A stretch of DNA of 64,000 nt, taken from Margaritifera margaritifera. Its lineage: Eukaryota; Mollusca; Bivalvia; Unionida; Margaritiferidae. Numbering within the stretch: position 1 is the first letter of the stretch; each line of letters starts with the position of its first letter. A model generated the notes under the pieces. The model had not been told where the DNA came from. It worked only from the letters and a program-made list of their open reading frames with translations, and did no database searches. The position numbers and the translations under genes were made by a program. Shown one piece after another: positions 46,675-58,900 of this stretch. The DNA is taken from contig JAQPZY010001596.1 in NCBI GenBank assembly GCA_029931535.1, positions 124,001-188,000 of the forward strand, written 5' to 3'.

Positions 46675-46704
46675 TCAGGTCCATGATGCTATACAACTTT
46701 GCAT
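46675..46704 (+). repeat. Isolated 51-bp-repeat unit start
   Basis: tcaggtccatgatgctatac then aactttgca matches the start of the unit at 44545-45115. It runs directly into tcatcatcatc, the first CAT units of the array. Confidence 0.9.
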
Positions 46705-47267
46705 CATCATCATCATCACCATCATCATTCATCATTATCATCCATGATCCATCAATCATCATCATCATTGTCGAAATCATCATAATCATCCTCCTCCTCC
46801 TCATACATCCATCCATCCGTCCATTATCATCATTATCATCATTCATCATTATCATCCATCAATCATCATCATCATTGTCGAAATCATCCTCCTCCTCTTC
46901 CTCATACATACATACATCCATCCATCCATTCATTATCATCATTATCATAATCATCATCATTCATCATTATGATCCATCATCCATCAATCATCCTCATCAT
47001 GGTCATCCCCATTATCATCATCGTTTTTTTTCGTCCGTCCGCCATCCACTTTCATCATCATCATCAGCAGCATTCATCATTATTATCCATCATCCATCAA
47101 TCATCATCATTGTCGAAATCATCATAATCCTACTCCTCCTCCTCCTACATCCATCCATCCATTCATTAGCATCATCATTATCATTCATCATTATCATCAA
47201 TCATCCATCAATTATCATCATCGACGTCACCATTATCACCATCATGATCATCATGATCATCAACATG

Positions 47268-47311
<44 letters not shown>

Positions 47312-47494
47312 TATCATAATCATCCTCATCATCATCATCCACATCCCCATCATCATCATCGTCGTCATCATCATCATCATCCTACTCATCATCCTCATCC
47401 TCATCATCCTCCTCCCCCTCATCCTCATCATCTTCATCCTCCTCCACCTCCTCCTCCTCATCATCATCATCATCACAGCCACTATCACCATCAC

Positions 47495-47578
<84 letters not shown>

Positions 47579-47600
47579 TGTCATAAGTAACTTCGCGATC
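46704..47600. repeat. CAT/CCT-rich array, first part of block 2
   Basis: Mixed cat, catt, cct and ccat units. A roughly 100-bp higher-order unit (tccatcaatcatcatcatca, attgtcgaaatcatc, cctcctcct, catccatccatcc) is seen three times at about 46755-46830, 46855-46930 and 47095-47165. An uninterrupted (CAT)n of about 27 units is at 47497-47577. Confidence 0.9.
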
Positions 47601-48185
47601 GTTAAAGTCAGCATCATCAAGATCTTTATAATCGAGATCGTCAAGATTGTCATCATCGAAATCGTCATCACCGAGATCGTCAATTTCCTCTCCATTCTCA
47701 CTTCTGAGATGGAGTTTTTTTTTGTTGCTATTATTGCACTGGAGATAGGTCCTCAACGCTGGAAAAAGTCTGGTCGTCAGGAATTTCTCTCCCTTCCATG
47801 GACAGGAAGTTGCATCAAAATCGCCATCATCAAGATCGCCAACATCGTCATCATCAGGATCATCAAGAACGACAAGATCGTCATCAACAAGATCGTCATC
47901 ATCGAGATAGTCAAGATAGTCATCATCTAAATCGTTATCATCGAGATAGTAAACTTTTTCTCCATTGTCACTTCTGAGATGGAGTTTTTATTGGTTTTTA
48001 TTGTTGTACTGGAGATAGGACCAAAACGCTGAAAAGGTCTCGTCGTCAGCAATTTCTCTCATTTCCATGGAAAGGAAGTTGAATTAAAATCGGCATCATC
48101 AAGATGGTCATTATCGAGATCGTCAAGATCGTCATCATCAAGATCGTCAACATCGTCATCATCAGAATCGTCAACATCAACATCA
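47600..48185. repeat. GATCGTC array with two 230-bp-minisatellite copies
   Basis: GATCGTC-type units alternate with two partial copies of the minisatellite known from 14230-17765: 47694-47816 and 47955-48085, both with cacttctgagatggagtttt and ccatgg. The same two repeat families are side by side in block 1. Confidence 0.88.
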
Positions 48186-49189
<1,004 letters not shown>

Positions 49190-49190
<1 letters not shown>

Positions 49191-50366
49191 ACAAGATCGT
49201 CATCATCAAGATCGTTATTATCGAGATAGCTAAGATCGTCAACATCGAGATCGTCAAGATCGTCAACATATATAACGTCATCATCAAGATCGTCATCATC
49301 GAGATCGTCACGATGGTCATCATCAAGATGGTCAACATTGTCATCATCAGGATAGTCAAAATAGTCATCATCGAGAACGACAAGATGGTCCTCATTATTA
49401 TCGTTATAATCGAGATCGTCAAGATCGTCATCATCGAGAACATCATCATCGAGATCGTTAAGATCGTAAGATCGTCATCTACTAGATCGTCATCATCAAA
49501 TTTCTCATCGTCAAAATCGTCATCTTCGAGATCGTGATCATCATCGAGATTGGCAACGTGGTTATCATTGTGATAGTCATCAACAAGGTCATTAATATCG
49601 TCAAGATCGTCATCATTGAGATGGTCAACATCAGGATCGTTAACATCGAGATCGTCAACGTCGTTATCGAGATCGTCATCATCAAGATCATTAAGATTGT
49701 CATCAACACGATTTTCAAGATCGTCATCATCGAGATCGTAATTATCGAGAATGTCAAGATCGTCATCATCGAGATCGTGAAGATCACCATCATCATGATC
49801 ATCATTATCAAGATCGTCATAATCGAGATCGTCATCTTCGAGATTGTCATCATCAGGATCGTCATCATCTAGATCGTCAAGATCGCCATCATCTAGATAG
49901 TCATCATTAATATCGTAATCTTCGAGATCGTCAACATCGTGATCTTCAAGATCGTCACCATCGTCATCATCAGAATCGTTTACATCGTCATCAACGAGAT
50001 CGTCAATATCGTCATCATCAAGATCATCATCATCGAGATCGTTATCATCGACATCGTCATCAAGATCATTAAGATCGTCATCATCGATCACAAGATCGTC
50101 ATCATCGAGATCGTCAATATCGTCATGATCGAGATCATCAAGATCGTCATCATTTAGATCGATATCATCAAGGTCGTCATGATCGAGATCGTCATCATCG
50201 AGATCGTCGTCATCACGATTGTCATCATCATGGTCATTAAGATCGGCATCATCAAGATCATCAAGATAATCATCATCACGATCATTAAGATCGGCATCAT
50301 CAAGATCATCAAGGTCATCATCATCGAGATCGTCATCATCGAGATCGTCAATATCGTCATCATCTA
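49190..50366. repeat. GATCGTCATCATCGA array, end of block 2
   Basis: Same units as 12715-14230. The minus strand has a 300-codon open frame (50091-49189) that is almost only Asp, Leu and Ile/Asn; it results from the 3-bp periodicity. Confidence 0.9.
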
Positions 50367-50369
50367 GAT

Positions 50370-50573
50370 TAGATGAGTGAACAGTTTCATGAGAAACATC
50401 CCTTGATTCGGTTCAGCAATAACGATAATGCTGCAACACTGGAACATACTTTCAATGCAATATCTTATGTGTATTCATTGCTGTGAAATATGATTGATAA
50501 GATTGGTTTATGCATTAGGGGAATACCAGATTAACAAGTTTCTACTTGACTCCACAACTCTTTGAAGGATGAC
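50370..50573 (+). repeat. 190-bp flank, copy 2, right of the second GATCGTC array
   Basis: Near-identical in order to 12531-12717: agatgagtgaacagtttca, cggttcagcaataacgata, gattggtttatgca, ccagattaacaagtttctac and ctttgaaggat. It has small insertions relative to copy 1 (for example ttaggggaata). Confidence 0.85.
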
Positions 50574-51455
50574 TTATTTTGTGAGCAGACGACTTTTGAG
50601 ATAAATTAATATCTATCATTTTTATTATTACCAAACATCTGTAAAGAAAAATGCAATCAAAAGAGAAATGTATATTATGTTATAACGCACGAAGGCGACA
50701 TTGGTGTGGAATTTGTTTCAAAAAATTGTCATATGAGATATTAGGTAGTTTATACACCTCTGCTTCATATAGTGCCATGCACAGAATCATTATGCATTAT
50801 GGCATCCAAACAAAAGGGGGGAGAAATGTTTCTGTAATGGAATAACTGCTTAAATTTAATTTATTTTATTTTCTTATATCTCCTTATTTCCTTTGAAGTT
50901 TATTTAAATCATCTATCCACTTGACTATAAGCTCGTTTATTTAGGTCCAAACACCTATAAATGCAAGTATGTTCAGCAAATTATTCGGAAATAAAAGCAT
51001 CGAATAGCCAACATAGAATTACTGGTTCTAGTGTAACATCCAAGTTAAGATATTATGTTCTGTTTTCTTCCATATTTCCCACAGGGAGAGATAAATAGAG
51101 AGAGAGTCTCTCCTGCAGTGACTTGACTGAGTTTCACATTCTTTGCAAGTATAATGACGTACACTATGAACACTTGATAATAAACAAGTTTTGGTGCCGG
51201 CCATTTGCAAAAATGATAATTCTAATCACTACACATAATACAATTCTTGAAATATATGATCTTGTATTGCTTTTACCGCTACATAATACAACGGGTCCAT
51301 TAATACAGAAGAAATTCCAAACAAATATGTTCTTACTTAAATCTAGGTCTATCTGCTGGGACATTTCTTTTGTAGGTCGACACACATATCATTGACAATA
51401 TGGATAAAGTGGTAGATTAATATAATGCCTCTATGCACGACATTGTTTCCATCTT
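50574..51455. other. AT-rich intergenic
   Basis: Short open stretches (50651-50845, 51123-51395) have no motif that I can name. Part of 51123-51395 may be endonuclease remnant of the LINE fragment that follows. Confidence 0.35.
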
Positions 51456-51479
51456 TGTTCAAAGTAAAGAATACGGCTC

Positions 51480-52190
51480 ATGAAATAGCAGACACAACTT
51501 ATATTTCTGTATTAAAGAGCAACGTATTCAATATCATGCTGAAAGCTGCATTTAAAAGGATTAAAATAACTACCGGGAAAAGTTCTACAAAATATATATG
51601 GTGCTGATCAAGAGAACTTAAAAAGAGCCTCAGAGAATATATTTTTCTTTCTCAATCCATATATAAAACCTTATTGGTCACCGAAAGTTAAAGAATCTCC
51701 CGATAAAGCGAGAGGTAAATTAAACTATTGTAGTTGAACGGCAGCCTGGGCGGTATGTAACATGATTCATATATAAAGTACAAACTTGCTAAAGGAATAT
51801 TCAACAGATTTCACGAAATAGCAATCTCTGAATAGGAAGAATGTTTGCCACACAATTTGATATAAGGCTATTCTGGAAACTACAATAGGCACAGAAAAAA
51901 CGTGGCAGTGAAGACAACTCTTGCTTCTTGCATCATCCTTGCATACAGGGGTACTGTTATTCAATCCCACAAATTATTTAAGATTATTTGAAAATTAGTT
52001 TCAAAACTGACACACTTTCCTCTCCAAGAACTGCAAATTAAAATATTGTTCTTCCTTTAGCAACGGGATACTACGAGCCAAATTTAGCTACTGAATTATC
52101 CCTTGAGGTGATTGAATCAGTTGCTGCAACTCTAAAACTTTCAAACGCTCCAGGGATAGATTATATCCAAACTTTTACTGGGATATAAGC
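51480..52190 (+). pseudogene. LINE linker and reverse-transcriptase start, remnant
   Basis: 52093-52188 reads ELSLEVIESVAATLKLSNAP then GIDYIQTF, the conserved block at the start of LINE reverse transcriptases (LK-x-x-x-APG-x-D-x-I). Upstream, 51530-51640 gives FNIMLKAAFKRIKITTG, a stop, then SRELKKSLREYI, which fits the linker before that block. Many stops lie between them. The rest of the reverse transcriptase is missing. Confidence 0.5.
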
Positions 52191-53810
52191 TTTAATGCAC
52201 ATCGTTGTTTCTGAGCTTAGATGGCGTGGTGTCTTGGATTCCGTTATTTGTCTTTAGCCTGGAAATAGGTCAATGTAATTCGGTTCTCCGTACTATTTAT
52301 ACATATTTACACGGATCACCGCACCTTAATTTATTTTTTTATAATATGTTCTTATTCTGATCCCAGCAAAAATTAGTGATGTAGTTTGCACATTTTAGTA
52401 CTATTTTTCATCTGATTTTTGTTTCCATTATTCAGCACTTCTTTGTATAGTTACCATGTCATTCAAATATGCAGATTGTTCAGGTTTTTTCTCAGCTTTT
52501 GTATTACGTGATTGTTTTGGTTTCTTGTAAATCGTTTCTTCCAGAAACGAACGGCATGAGTACCTAAAAAAAACAAAATCATCTGCATAGTGCATATCTT
52601 GAAGACAAAAACCGTGTTCTTGTTCACAACGTCCACGTCTTCTTCAATATGTGATATTATTCTAATTGGTTATTTATTATGCAGATTACAGAGCTTCGCT
52701 GTTTCTATCTCCTCCATTATATATATATTTTTTTCTCAATAAAGAACGTTCTTGATTTTCAATATTTCAAGGTTACATATTGTATATGATACATACCCTC
52801 GTGAATGACATGTATTTTTACCTGTACCGAGCGAAAAACTGTTTAAAACTGCTAAGCACTCAGATGTGTTGGTCACTGACTATACTCCATTATTTTTGGG
52901 TAGCGTGTCTTCATTCAAAATCATTCTATATACAAATATGCTTTCATCCAGGAGTATTAAACTCTGTTACTTGTTATTGAAAGACTATCCCCCTAAATTT
53001 AAAACGCAGTACACTCTAAAATAGTATTCTTAAATTTAGGTGACTAATTAAACTGCCATAATTACTGTACCGATGTAAATCATGCCAGTTAGTACCATCA
53101 CTTTAAAACATGATATAAAAAAAATCGATGTTGTATAAAAATTCAAGATTCTGATTCAACTACGTTAAATAATTATTCTGTCTCTAAAGACGCAGTTTTG
53201 ATCTTTAGCTGTCAAACAGGTATGTAAAACTTGTTCAATTCAATGAATGCAAGCTCCTTGGCGGATATGACTTCAGTACTCAGATATACTCTGTAGCAGG
53301 TGCGTCGGGATGTTATGTGTTCTTCCATCTGAACTCGTGTGATGGGAATTTGGGGAAAATTAAAAACTCCAGAATTTACATTGGGCTCTGCCCAACCGAA
53401 ACAAGGTGTTGACGGTGCATCTGAAAAGATGTACACCAATAACCACTTTACGGGAGTAATTTTCAGTTGTAGAGGTGTGTGAAATATAAAATTGTATTCT
53501 TTCTTGCTATTCGTTTCATGTGATGGAATTGTTTAATAGATTCAATGTTTGGAAATTTATTCTAAACTGTGCAGAGAGTCAGATCTATGAAATATAACGC
53601 CATGCTATCATATAGATTATAGTCTGTTTCAATTTTTTTATAGAACTGAACAGACAAACTGAATATTATTATGCATTGCATGCATTGAGGGCCGAGTAAT
53701 GTTCGAGTTCTTATAATTCAATGAGATTATTCTTATTGGACACAGATACATGTACGAACGTTGTTATTATAATAATAATATCGTACGGTAGTTCTGATGA
53801 AATGATTTAA
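52191..53810. other. AT-rich intergenic
   Basis: No supported gene. A minus-strand open stretch at 53212-53439 follows an acceptor-like tract (tacatcttttcag) and has mixed composition, but no family was recognised. Confidence 0.4.
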
Positions 53811-53879
53811 TGTGTAATGTATATTATTATATTCGTACTGAACTGTGCCTCATGTACTACACGGCTCGGTTATTATATT

Positions 53880-54180
53880 TTTAACTGTTTTTGTGACGGG
53901 GAGTCGTATAACTCTGTGGCGTTTCGTGCAACCCGCATGCCCGGGTCGATGGTGACGTTGGCTCAGAGGACGGTATTGGTTTACTTGCAGTCAAGGACCA
54001 AAGCCTCGGAACCAGTGGGTCAGTATGGAATTAATAGGCTCTAGAAGGATCCTTCGGCAGACTGAGAGGAGCGGGCCATACGTGGTGGCTCCATGACCAT
54101 TCGACGAGAGCGGTGGAACTGGAAATACATAGTGATCGTCAACTGGACGCCACGAGATACACATGTTCCATTTTGAATCA
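53880..54180. other. GC-enriched island, unassigned
   Basis: About 300 bp of clearly higher G+C (words such as gcccgggtcgatggtgacg and gagaggagcgggccat) between AT-rich flanks. No frame is convincingly coding. It may be a solo LTR or other element part. Confidence 0.3.
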
Positions 54181-54254
54181 ATATTATTCAATATCATTAT
54201 ATGAGTGAAGACAATAATTAAATATCGCTATATTAATGAAAATCAATAATACAT

Positions 54255-54500
54255 ACATCCTATTTGTGGATGAAACATACATTAGTCATATTTTTGTATA
54301 AATCCTATACTTTGATCACCCTTGGTGACAGAATCATACATTGTTCATATTTGTGTATAAATCCTATACGTTGATATCCTTGGTTATATAATCATACATC
54401 GTTCATATCTGTATATATTCTATACATTGATCATCCATGGTTATATATCCATATATCAATCATATTTGTTTATAAGTTACATTCGTTGATTCTTGTTTGA
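54255..54500 (+). repeat. ~65-bp tandem repeat, 4 copies
   Basis: The units share catacattgttcatatttgtg, tataaatcctatac, gttgatc and ttggttatat. The four copies start near 54270, 54330, 54393 and 54450 and are diverged. Confidence 0.8.
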
Positions 54501-54678
54501 TTACTCGTTGAAGTTACATGTTCTGGTCAGTTCCATTTAGGATAAATATATCATTTCCTAATATCAGTTGTTGAACTCGGTGCACAATATTCTGTTGAAT
54601 CCATTGTTGGACTTTATGCGTACCAGTATGGTGTCAGATTTATTTATGGTCCAATTACATTATAAATAAACATCTTAT

Positions 54679-55032
54679 TCACGAAACTGCTTTCAGTGTC
54701 TTCGCTAAATACAATCCCAAACCGGTTTCATCCTGTAACACGGTTAATGCTGGCAGCCTCAAGCAGGAGTTTGGGTTCCACTTTAGCTGCCGAATGAGAT
54801 CTCTTATCTCCTGGTGCAACGTGTCATCTTCCGTTTTGGTTAGCTTTTTCTTTTTTGTCTTTTACGACGATGTGGTTATTCAGTTCTCTAAGCTTCGCAA
54901 GGTTATCCAAAAGCGCACCACCACTGGACCGTAGTTTTGAATGGCAGGATCTCTGGCATCGGCAAACTCTCAGTTTCTTGTGCCGCCGCTTCTTTTGCTC
55001 GGTGTCCTCAGATCTCAGATCCCGATACTGTA
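54679..55032 (-). pseudogene. Unrecognised minus-strand ORF beside the Polinton capsid gene
   Basis: Two minus-strand frames join across an A-run. The first has YRDLRSEDTEQKKRRHKK and LLDNLAKLRELNNHIVVKD (basic, helix-forming). The second has TEDDTLHQEIRDLIRQLKW, then LPALTVLQDETGLGLYLAKT and a stop at 54679. Composition and G+C match the element rather than the flanks. It could be a Polinton accessory or minor-capsid gene on the opposite strand; I do not recognise it. Confidence 0.4.
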
Positions 55033-55084
55033 AGTTGCTGGGTATTTGTCAGTCTACTTACGTCTGATGGAAGCTCGTGCTGCC

Positions 55085-55638
55085 AACATTTTCATTGCGT
55101 TTTTTTTAATTATTATTTTTGTTTAATTTATTTTTTTTTTTTATTTACCCTCCGTGATTGTTCAATGCCTAGTTTTGCATATACGCCTCTACTATGACTA
55201 TGTTCTAGTGTGGAAAGCTTGTACGGCCTAACAACTTCTACATTCATATTCGAGAGGAATATCATACCTCCAGAGGTTCAGTACACCATTTTCTACAGTA
55301 AACTCTGCATAGACAGGCCTTTAATGTATGACCATGCTCTTATAGAAGGTGTCAACCTATTTTATTGTGAATTTTAACCTAAATTGGATCGTCTCCACGA
55401 AGGTTGGTCATGCGGTCTTCCAATTATTTTTTTTTATTTTTTTTGGTGGGGATTTTGATAATATTTGGTGGGTGGATAAAAAAATGTAGTTTCTACTGTT
55501 TCATCTCGTAGATCAGTGTTTCCTCTACCAAAATCTTTCTTTTCATCGCCTCCTTCAGTCATGTTTTAGAAACGTTTAGCTAGTCACAACCATTGGCAAG
55601 TTAATGTATTAAATGAAGGACACGCGAGCTCCAATAGC
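55085..55638. other. Unassigned part of the Polinton region
   Basis: T-rich stretch at 55097-55145, then about 55235-55370 open on the plus strand (FIFERNIIPPEVQYTIFYSK) and partly on the minus strand. I cannot decide the strand or assign a gene. A short T-run precedes 55445. Confidence 0.3.
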
Positions 55639-56869
55639 ATGAAACTTGTTAAATTTTGTGCAAACACAACATGTCTCAATACGGAAATAAACTCAACCCA
55701 TTTTGCACCAAACATAGCTCGAAGAAGCGTCTTTGTGATTAATAACCCAGCACCGTAGACCAAAACCAGTTGCTTGTTGTCAGGTTTGCTAACCTCGACG
55801 GCAACGATGTTATTATGCATTGCTGGACTGACATTTCGAATTGATTTCAGCAGCGACTCAGCAGCGCCAATTAACGCCAATTGCACAATCGTGAAAAACC
55901 TTGGCCGCGCCATCGTCAAAAAATCTGGATAAAGCTTGAGGGGAACGAACGGCCTGTATTGACGAAGCCGCTGTTTGAGGCGTCTACAAGGTACTCTTGT
56001 TCATGAACAAAACGTAGACTAACGCAGCCTATCACTACTGCCATACGTGTTAAGGCTGGCAATGCCCTCGCTGCCACCCAACCCAATGCATCTATCGCCG
56101 CCGTATTTTGGAACCGCTTCTTTGTGCCACTCGACTTTGAGCTGCTAAACAATCACATGCCATGCTACCAGTCTGGTGTTTCAGACCGACCCTCCTTTAA
56201 TTCTGATCGTTAATGACTAGAGCAGGGTAATGCAGAACCCTAATGGAGCGAGCTATACCATTAGATGTATCTCCTTGGAGTTCAAACTTCTAACCCATTT
56301 GGAACATGGATGCATGATCAGTCAGCAGTACATAGGAAAAGTGGCTTTCTTTTACCACTGGGTACTGTGCCATCGCAAGATGGTGCAGAACACCAGCGAC
56401 CCCATGAGGAACATCAACATGAACACGGCAGCAACAAGCATGAAGGCGATAGTTTTGCTCATCAAAAATGCGACAAAAAGCGCTGAGCTCGCGCGTGATT
56501 CTGAGTATTTCTTATCAACAAGATATTGCTGACAATCGAGGGCGTTCCAAAGCAGATATATGCCCAGGGGCAGCTGAGGTACCAGCAGTGGGAAGAGGAA
56601 CAAAAAAAAAATGGCGAGGGAGTGTCTCAAGGACGCGGAGGTGTCATTCCTTGAGTTTTGGAGCCTGTATCATAACAGGTTTATCCTAGTTCTTGACATG
56701 AGTTCGACGGAAGACCACACTTTCCACGGGTCGTAAACGAGTTAATGTGTAGCGCTGCAGGTCTAAAAAAACGGTCCAGGCGGCAGGCGTATTAAATACA
56801 TAAATATATGTTGTTATGGACACACAACTCAATATACAAAATGGACAATTTGTGTCAGCCATCTACTAG
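55639..56869 (+). pseudogene. Polinton major capsid protein, degraded
   Basis: The start is placed at the ATG giving MKLVKFCANTTCLNTEIN (55639). Consecutive blocks, in changing frames, are FAPNIARRSVFVINNPAP (about 55705), VKNLGRAIVKKS (about 55888), KLEGNE (about 55935), FVPLDFELLNNHMPCY (about 56120), YTIRCISLEF (about 56250), NINMNTAATSMKAIVLL (about 56412), LTIEGVPKQIYAQGQLRYQ (about 56529), FILVLDMSSTEDHTFHGS (56682-56733) and a C-terminus MDTQLNIQNGQFVSAIY ending at 56869. The total of about 410 residues and the block order fit the double-jelly-roll capsid protein of Polintons. At least six frame changes or stops are present, one in an A-run near 56605. Open frames on the minus strand here are shadows. 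Confidence 0.68.
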
Positions 56870-56904
56870 CCAGGGATAACAACCAAAATAAAACGATTGC
56901 AACG

Positions 56905-57492
56905 AGATCTTTGAGAACTTACAGCCACACTGTGCCATGATCGTCGGCCGTAGCGGAAGCGGCAAGAGCGTGTTTGCCTGCAAGCTTTTTGAACCAGCAT
57001 GTAAGGGCTATTTTGATTGTATAGTCATCATCTGGCCAACAATATTCCTGAACAAGATATTTAACTTAAAAAGACGCGGGAATATTTTCGGTCAACCACA
57101 GAAACCATGATCTGAATGACCTACTCCGCACACTTGTTGAAAAGTTCAAGGAAACCGCCACGCTTTTTCTACTGAACTATTGGGCCTTTCATTCTAGCGT
57201 CTGACATAAGGAAACGACCGTCACGGAGCTCGCCTTTATCAGCCGCCACTACGGCATCAGTAGGTGGGTCAAAACACAAAAATACCATGCTGTAGCCTTC
57301 AATGTCTGCCAGCAGACATAGAGGATGGCACTATTTTATTGCAAAAATAAAGACTAACTTACGGATACACTAGATGAGAACTATCTCGTGGAGGACGAGG
57401 CGCGCGCAGAGATCAATTAATTGCTCAAGCAGAAACATTTTGTTCAGCTGCTCCTACTAACCAACCTAGCGATATCTTACCAGTTTTGTTAG
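56905..57492 (+). pseudogene. Polinton A32-type packaging ATPase, degraded
   Basis: A Walker A loop GRSGSGKS lies at 56946-56969, inside CAMIVGRSGSGKSVFACKLF. After a frameshift near 57075 the protein resumes (DLNDLLRTLVEKFKE near 57112). The usual Walker B position reads LFLLNYWAF, so its acidic pair is lost. LAFISRHYGISRWVKTQ (57231-57281) matches the conserved SARHYGxSxWxxTQ-type block of FtsK/A32-like genome-packaging ATPases, including its arginine. The C-terminal part (57362-57492) is NYLVEDEARAEIN, stop, LLKQKHFVQLL. The gene directly follows the capsid gene, as in other Polintons. In an active element it would pump DNA into the capsid. Confidence 0.7.
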
Positions 57493-57633
57493 CTCGCGTT
57501 TTGCAGGTTAGATGTGGTGGCTTCATATTTTGTGCAATATTAGCTATGCTTTGTCATTTATAGCTTTATCTATTTCATATTTAAGTCACTTAGAGTGAAG
57601 CGCTCGATCAGTTAGCGGAACCTAGTAAGAACC

Positions 57634-58260
57634 ATGGCAGTACAGTTTACAATATGCAGCATGGATGTTGATGTGGTACTGGATAAACCATATGATAACG
57701 TACCGACTAAGGAAGTTAAACAACGAGACATATTCTGTACTACGTAGGAACGATAGCAAATAACCTTGCAGCGTGAGAGACATTCCCAGCAAGCTGCTTC
57801 GGGATGGCCAAATAATACATTAGACGACATCTAACACTTGAGAGTGTGGCGGAAATGAGTTACAAAGATGTTTCAAAGGCAAAACTGGAGAATAAAATGA
57901 CAGCTTCTGTAAGATCATCCTTGGTTGGTCTTTACACGTCACTTCACAGCCACGTTCATAGACAACAGCAAGCGGTTTGCAGCTGACCTTGAACAAGATC
58001 AAATTATTCAGGTCGCTTTGTCGAACATTAGCAGCCACCTTTACTTTAGGTACTGGGCCATACTAGCCCCATTTGCAATCGGCATGATCGCATATAAGCA
58101 TGTTGAGTTTGAAAAAAAGAGAACATAGCTCGTGAAAGTGCTGAGTGGATACGTACCGACGATGGAATCGACAAAGGAACTAACGAATGAGCCGATAAGG
58201 GAAGCAACTAAGGAACCGACTGAGGAACCTGAACTGGTAACGCAGGTTATATAAACTAAA
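57634..58260 (+). pseudogene. Small Polinton gene with one membrane segment, unassigned
   Basis: From 57856 an ATG frame gives MSYKDVSKAKLENKMTASV. A second frame carries FIDNSKRFAADLEQDQIIQ and LYFRYWAILAPFAIGMIAYK, a single hydrophobic helix of about 18 residues near 58040-58100, then a basic end EFEKKRT and stop (58126-58128). Beyond it, 58150-58250 encodes a Thr/Lys/Glu/Pro repeat (TKEPTEEPEL type). Such short membrane or minor-virion genes occur next to the ATPase in Polintons, but no family is recognised. Confidence 0.4.
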
Positions 58261-58645
58261 CATCATGGTAGAGTTGCTGCTGGTAAAGGACTTTCAGAGA
58301 TGATGAAACGCAGGTGCAAGAGCAGCCTAAAAAGGTAATTTCTGGGGATCAGTCGGAACGACAAGCATCGCAGCTACCCGCAGGGTCTATAAGACATACG
58401 CCTGACCCTTTTTAAATGGAATAGTAATGTGTGTTTAGTGTTTGTAAGCAATATAAACTTGTTAATTGCGTAACGCAGGTGCAATATATCTGCAACACCA
58501 TATCAAAAGGATTCTGGAAATCAGACTACCATAAAGCCGTACACGGCGGTCAATCTCTGGGGTATTCGATGATTGCTAAGTGAGTGCCAAAAAGGAAACC
58601 TGCCGACCTTGACTGACTCGACCTTGAAGACGGCGCAAAGCTGCA

Positions 58646-58900
58646 ATGATGGTCAGCGCGGCAATTGTTAACACCCTCACATTCTTCGGCTCAAACTACC
58701 GTTTTTTTACACTAAACCCAAAAGAAGCCGACACTGAACGCGAACGGCATGACCTTGTTATGGCAGAATTCCAGGACGTGCTATGCAACTTTTAATCCTT
58801 CAAGGTGTTGAACAGGCCTTTTAAGATAAACTTGTTCACACCAACGTTGTTTCAATTGGATAAACACCCAATGACCACCGAGGAGCGCTTCCTTTGGTAA
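58646..58900 (+). pseudogene. Polinton minor-capsid-like fragment
   Basis: Reads MMVSAAIVNTLTFFGSNYRF, then ERERHDLVMAEFQDVLC, a stop at 58793, and in the same frame a further 34 residues including FKINLFTPTLFQLDK up to 58900. The NxLxFxGSNYxF and RHDLxM blocks resemble a conserved Polinton virion protein that accompanies the capsid gene; this comes from family knowledge and is not certain. The following 350 bp (to about 59255) keep the higher G+C but give no recognisable frame. Confidence 0.4.

Noticed and set aside
46683..47930. 415-codon plus-strand frame, the longest in the window
   Set aside because: Translates CAT and GATCGTC arrays into Ile/His/Ser runs; no non-repeat protein content.
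50651..50845. Cys-containing 64-codon frame that could be a transposase zinc finger
   Set aside because: Spacing of Cys and His does not match a known finger and there is no neighbouring transposase core.
53212..53439. Minus-strand frame after an acceptor-like tract
   Set aside because: No domain, no donor and no adjacent exon; support too weak to list as a gene.
55584..56152. Two minus-strand frames (55584-55919 and 55916-56152)
   Set aside because: Also antisense to capsid blocks (FAPNIARR, VKNLGRAIV, PLDFELL) on the plus strand.
56352..56630. Minus-strand frame with several hydrophobic segments, resembling a membrane protein
   Set aside because: It is antisense to the Polinton capsid blocks on the plus strand, which have clear family-like motifs; hydrophobicity is a by-product.
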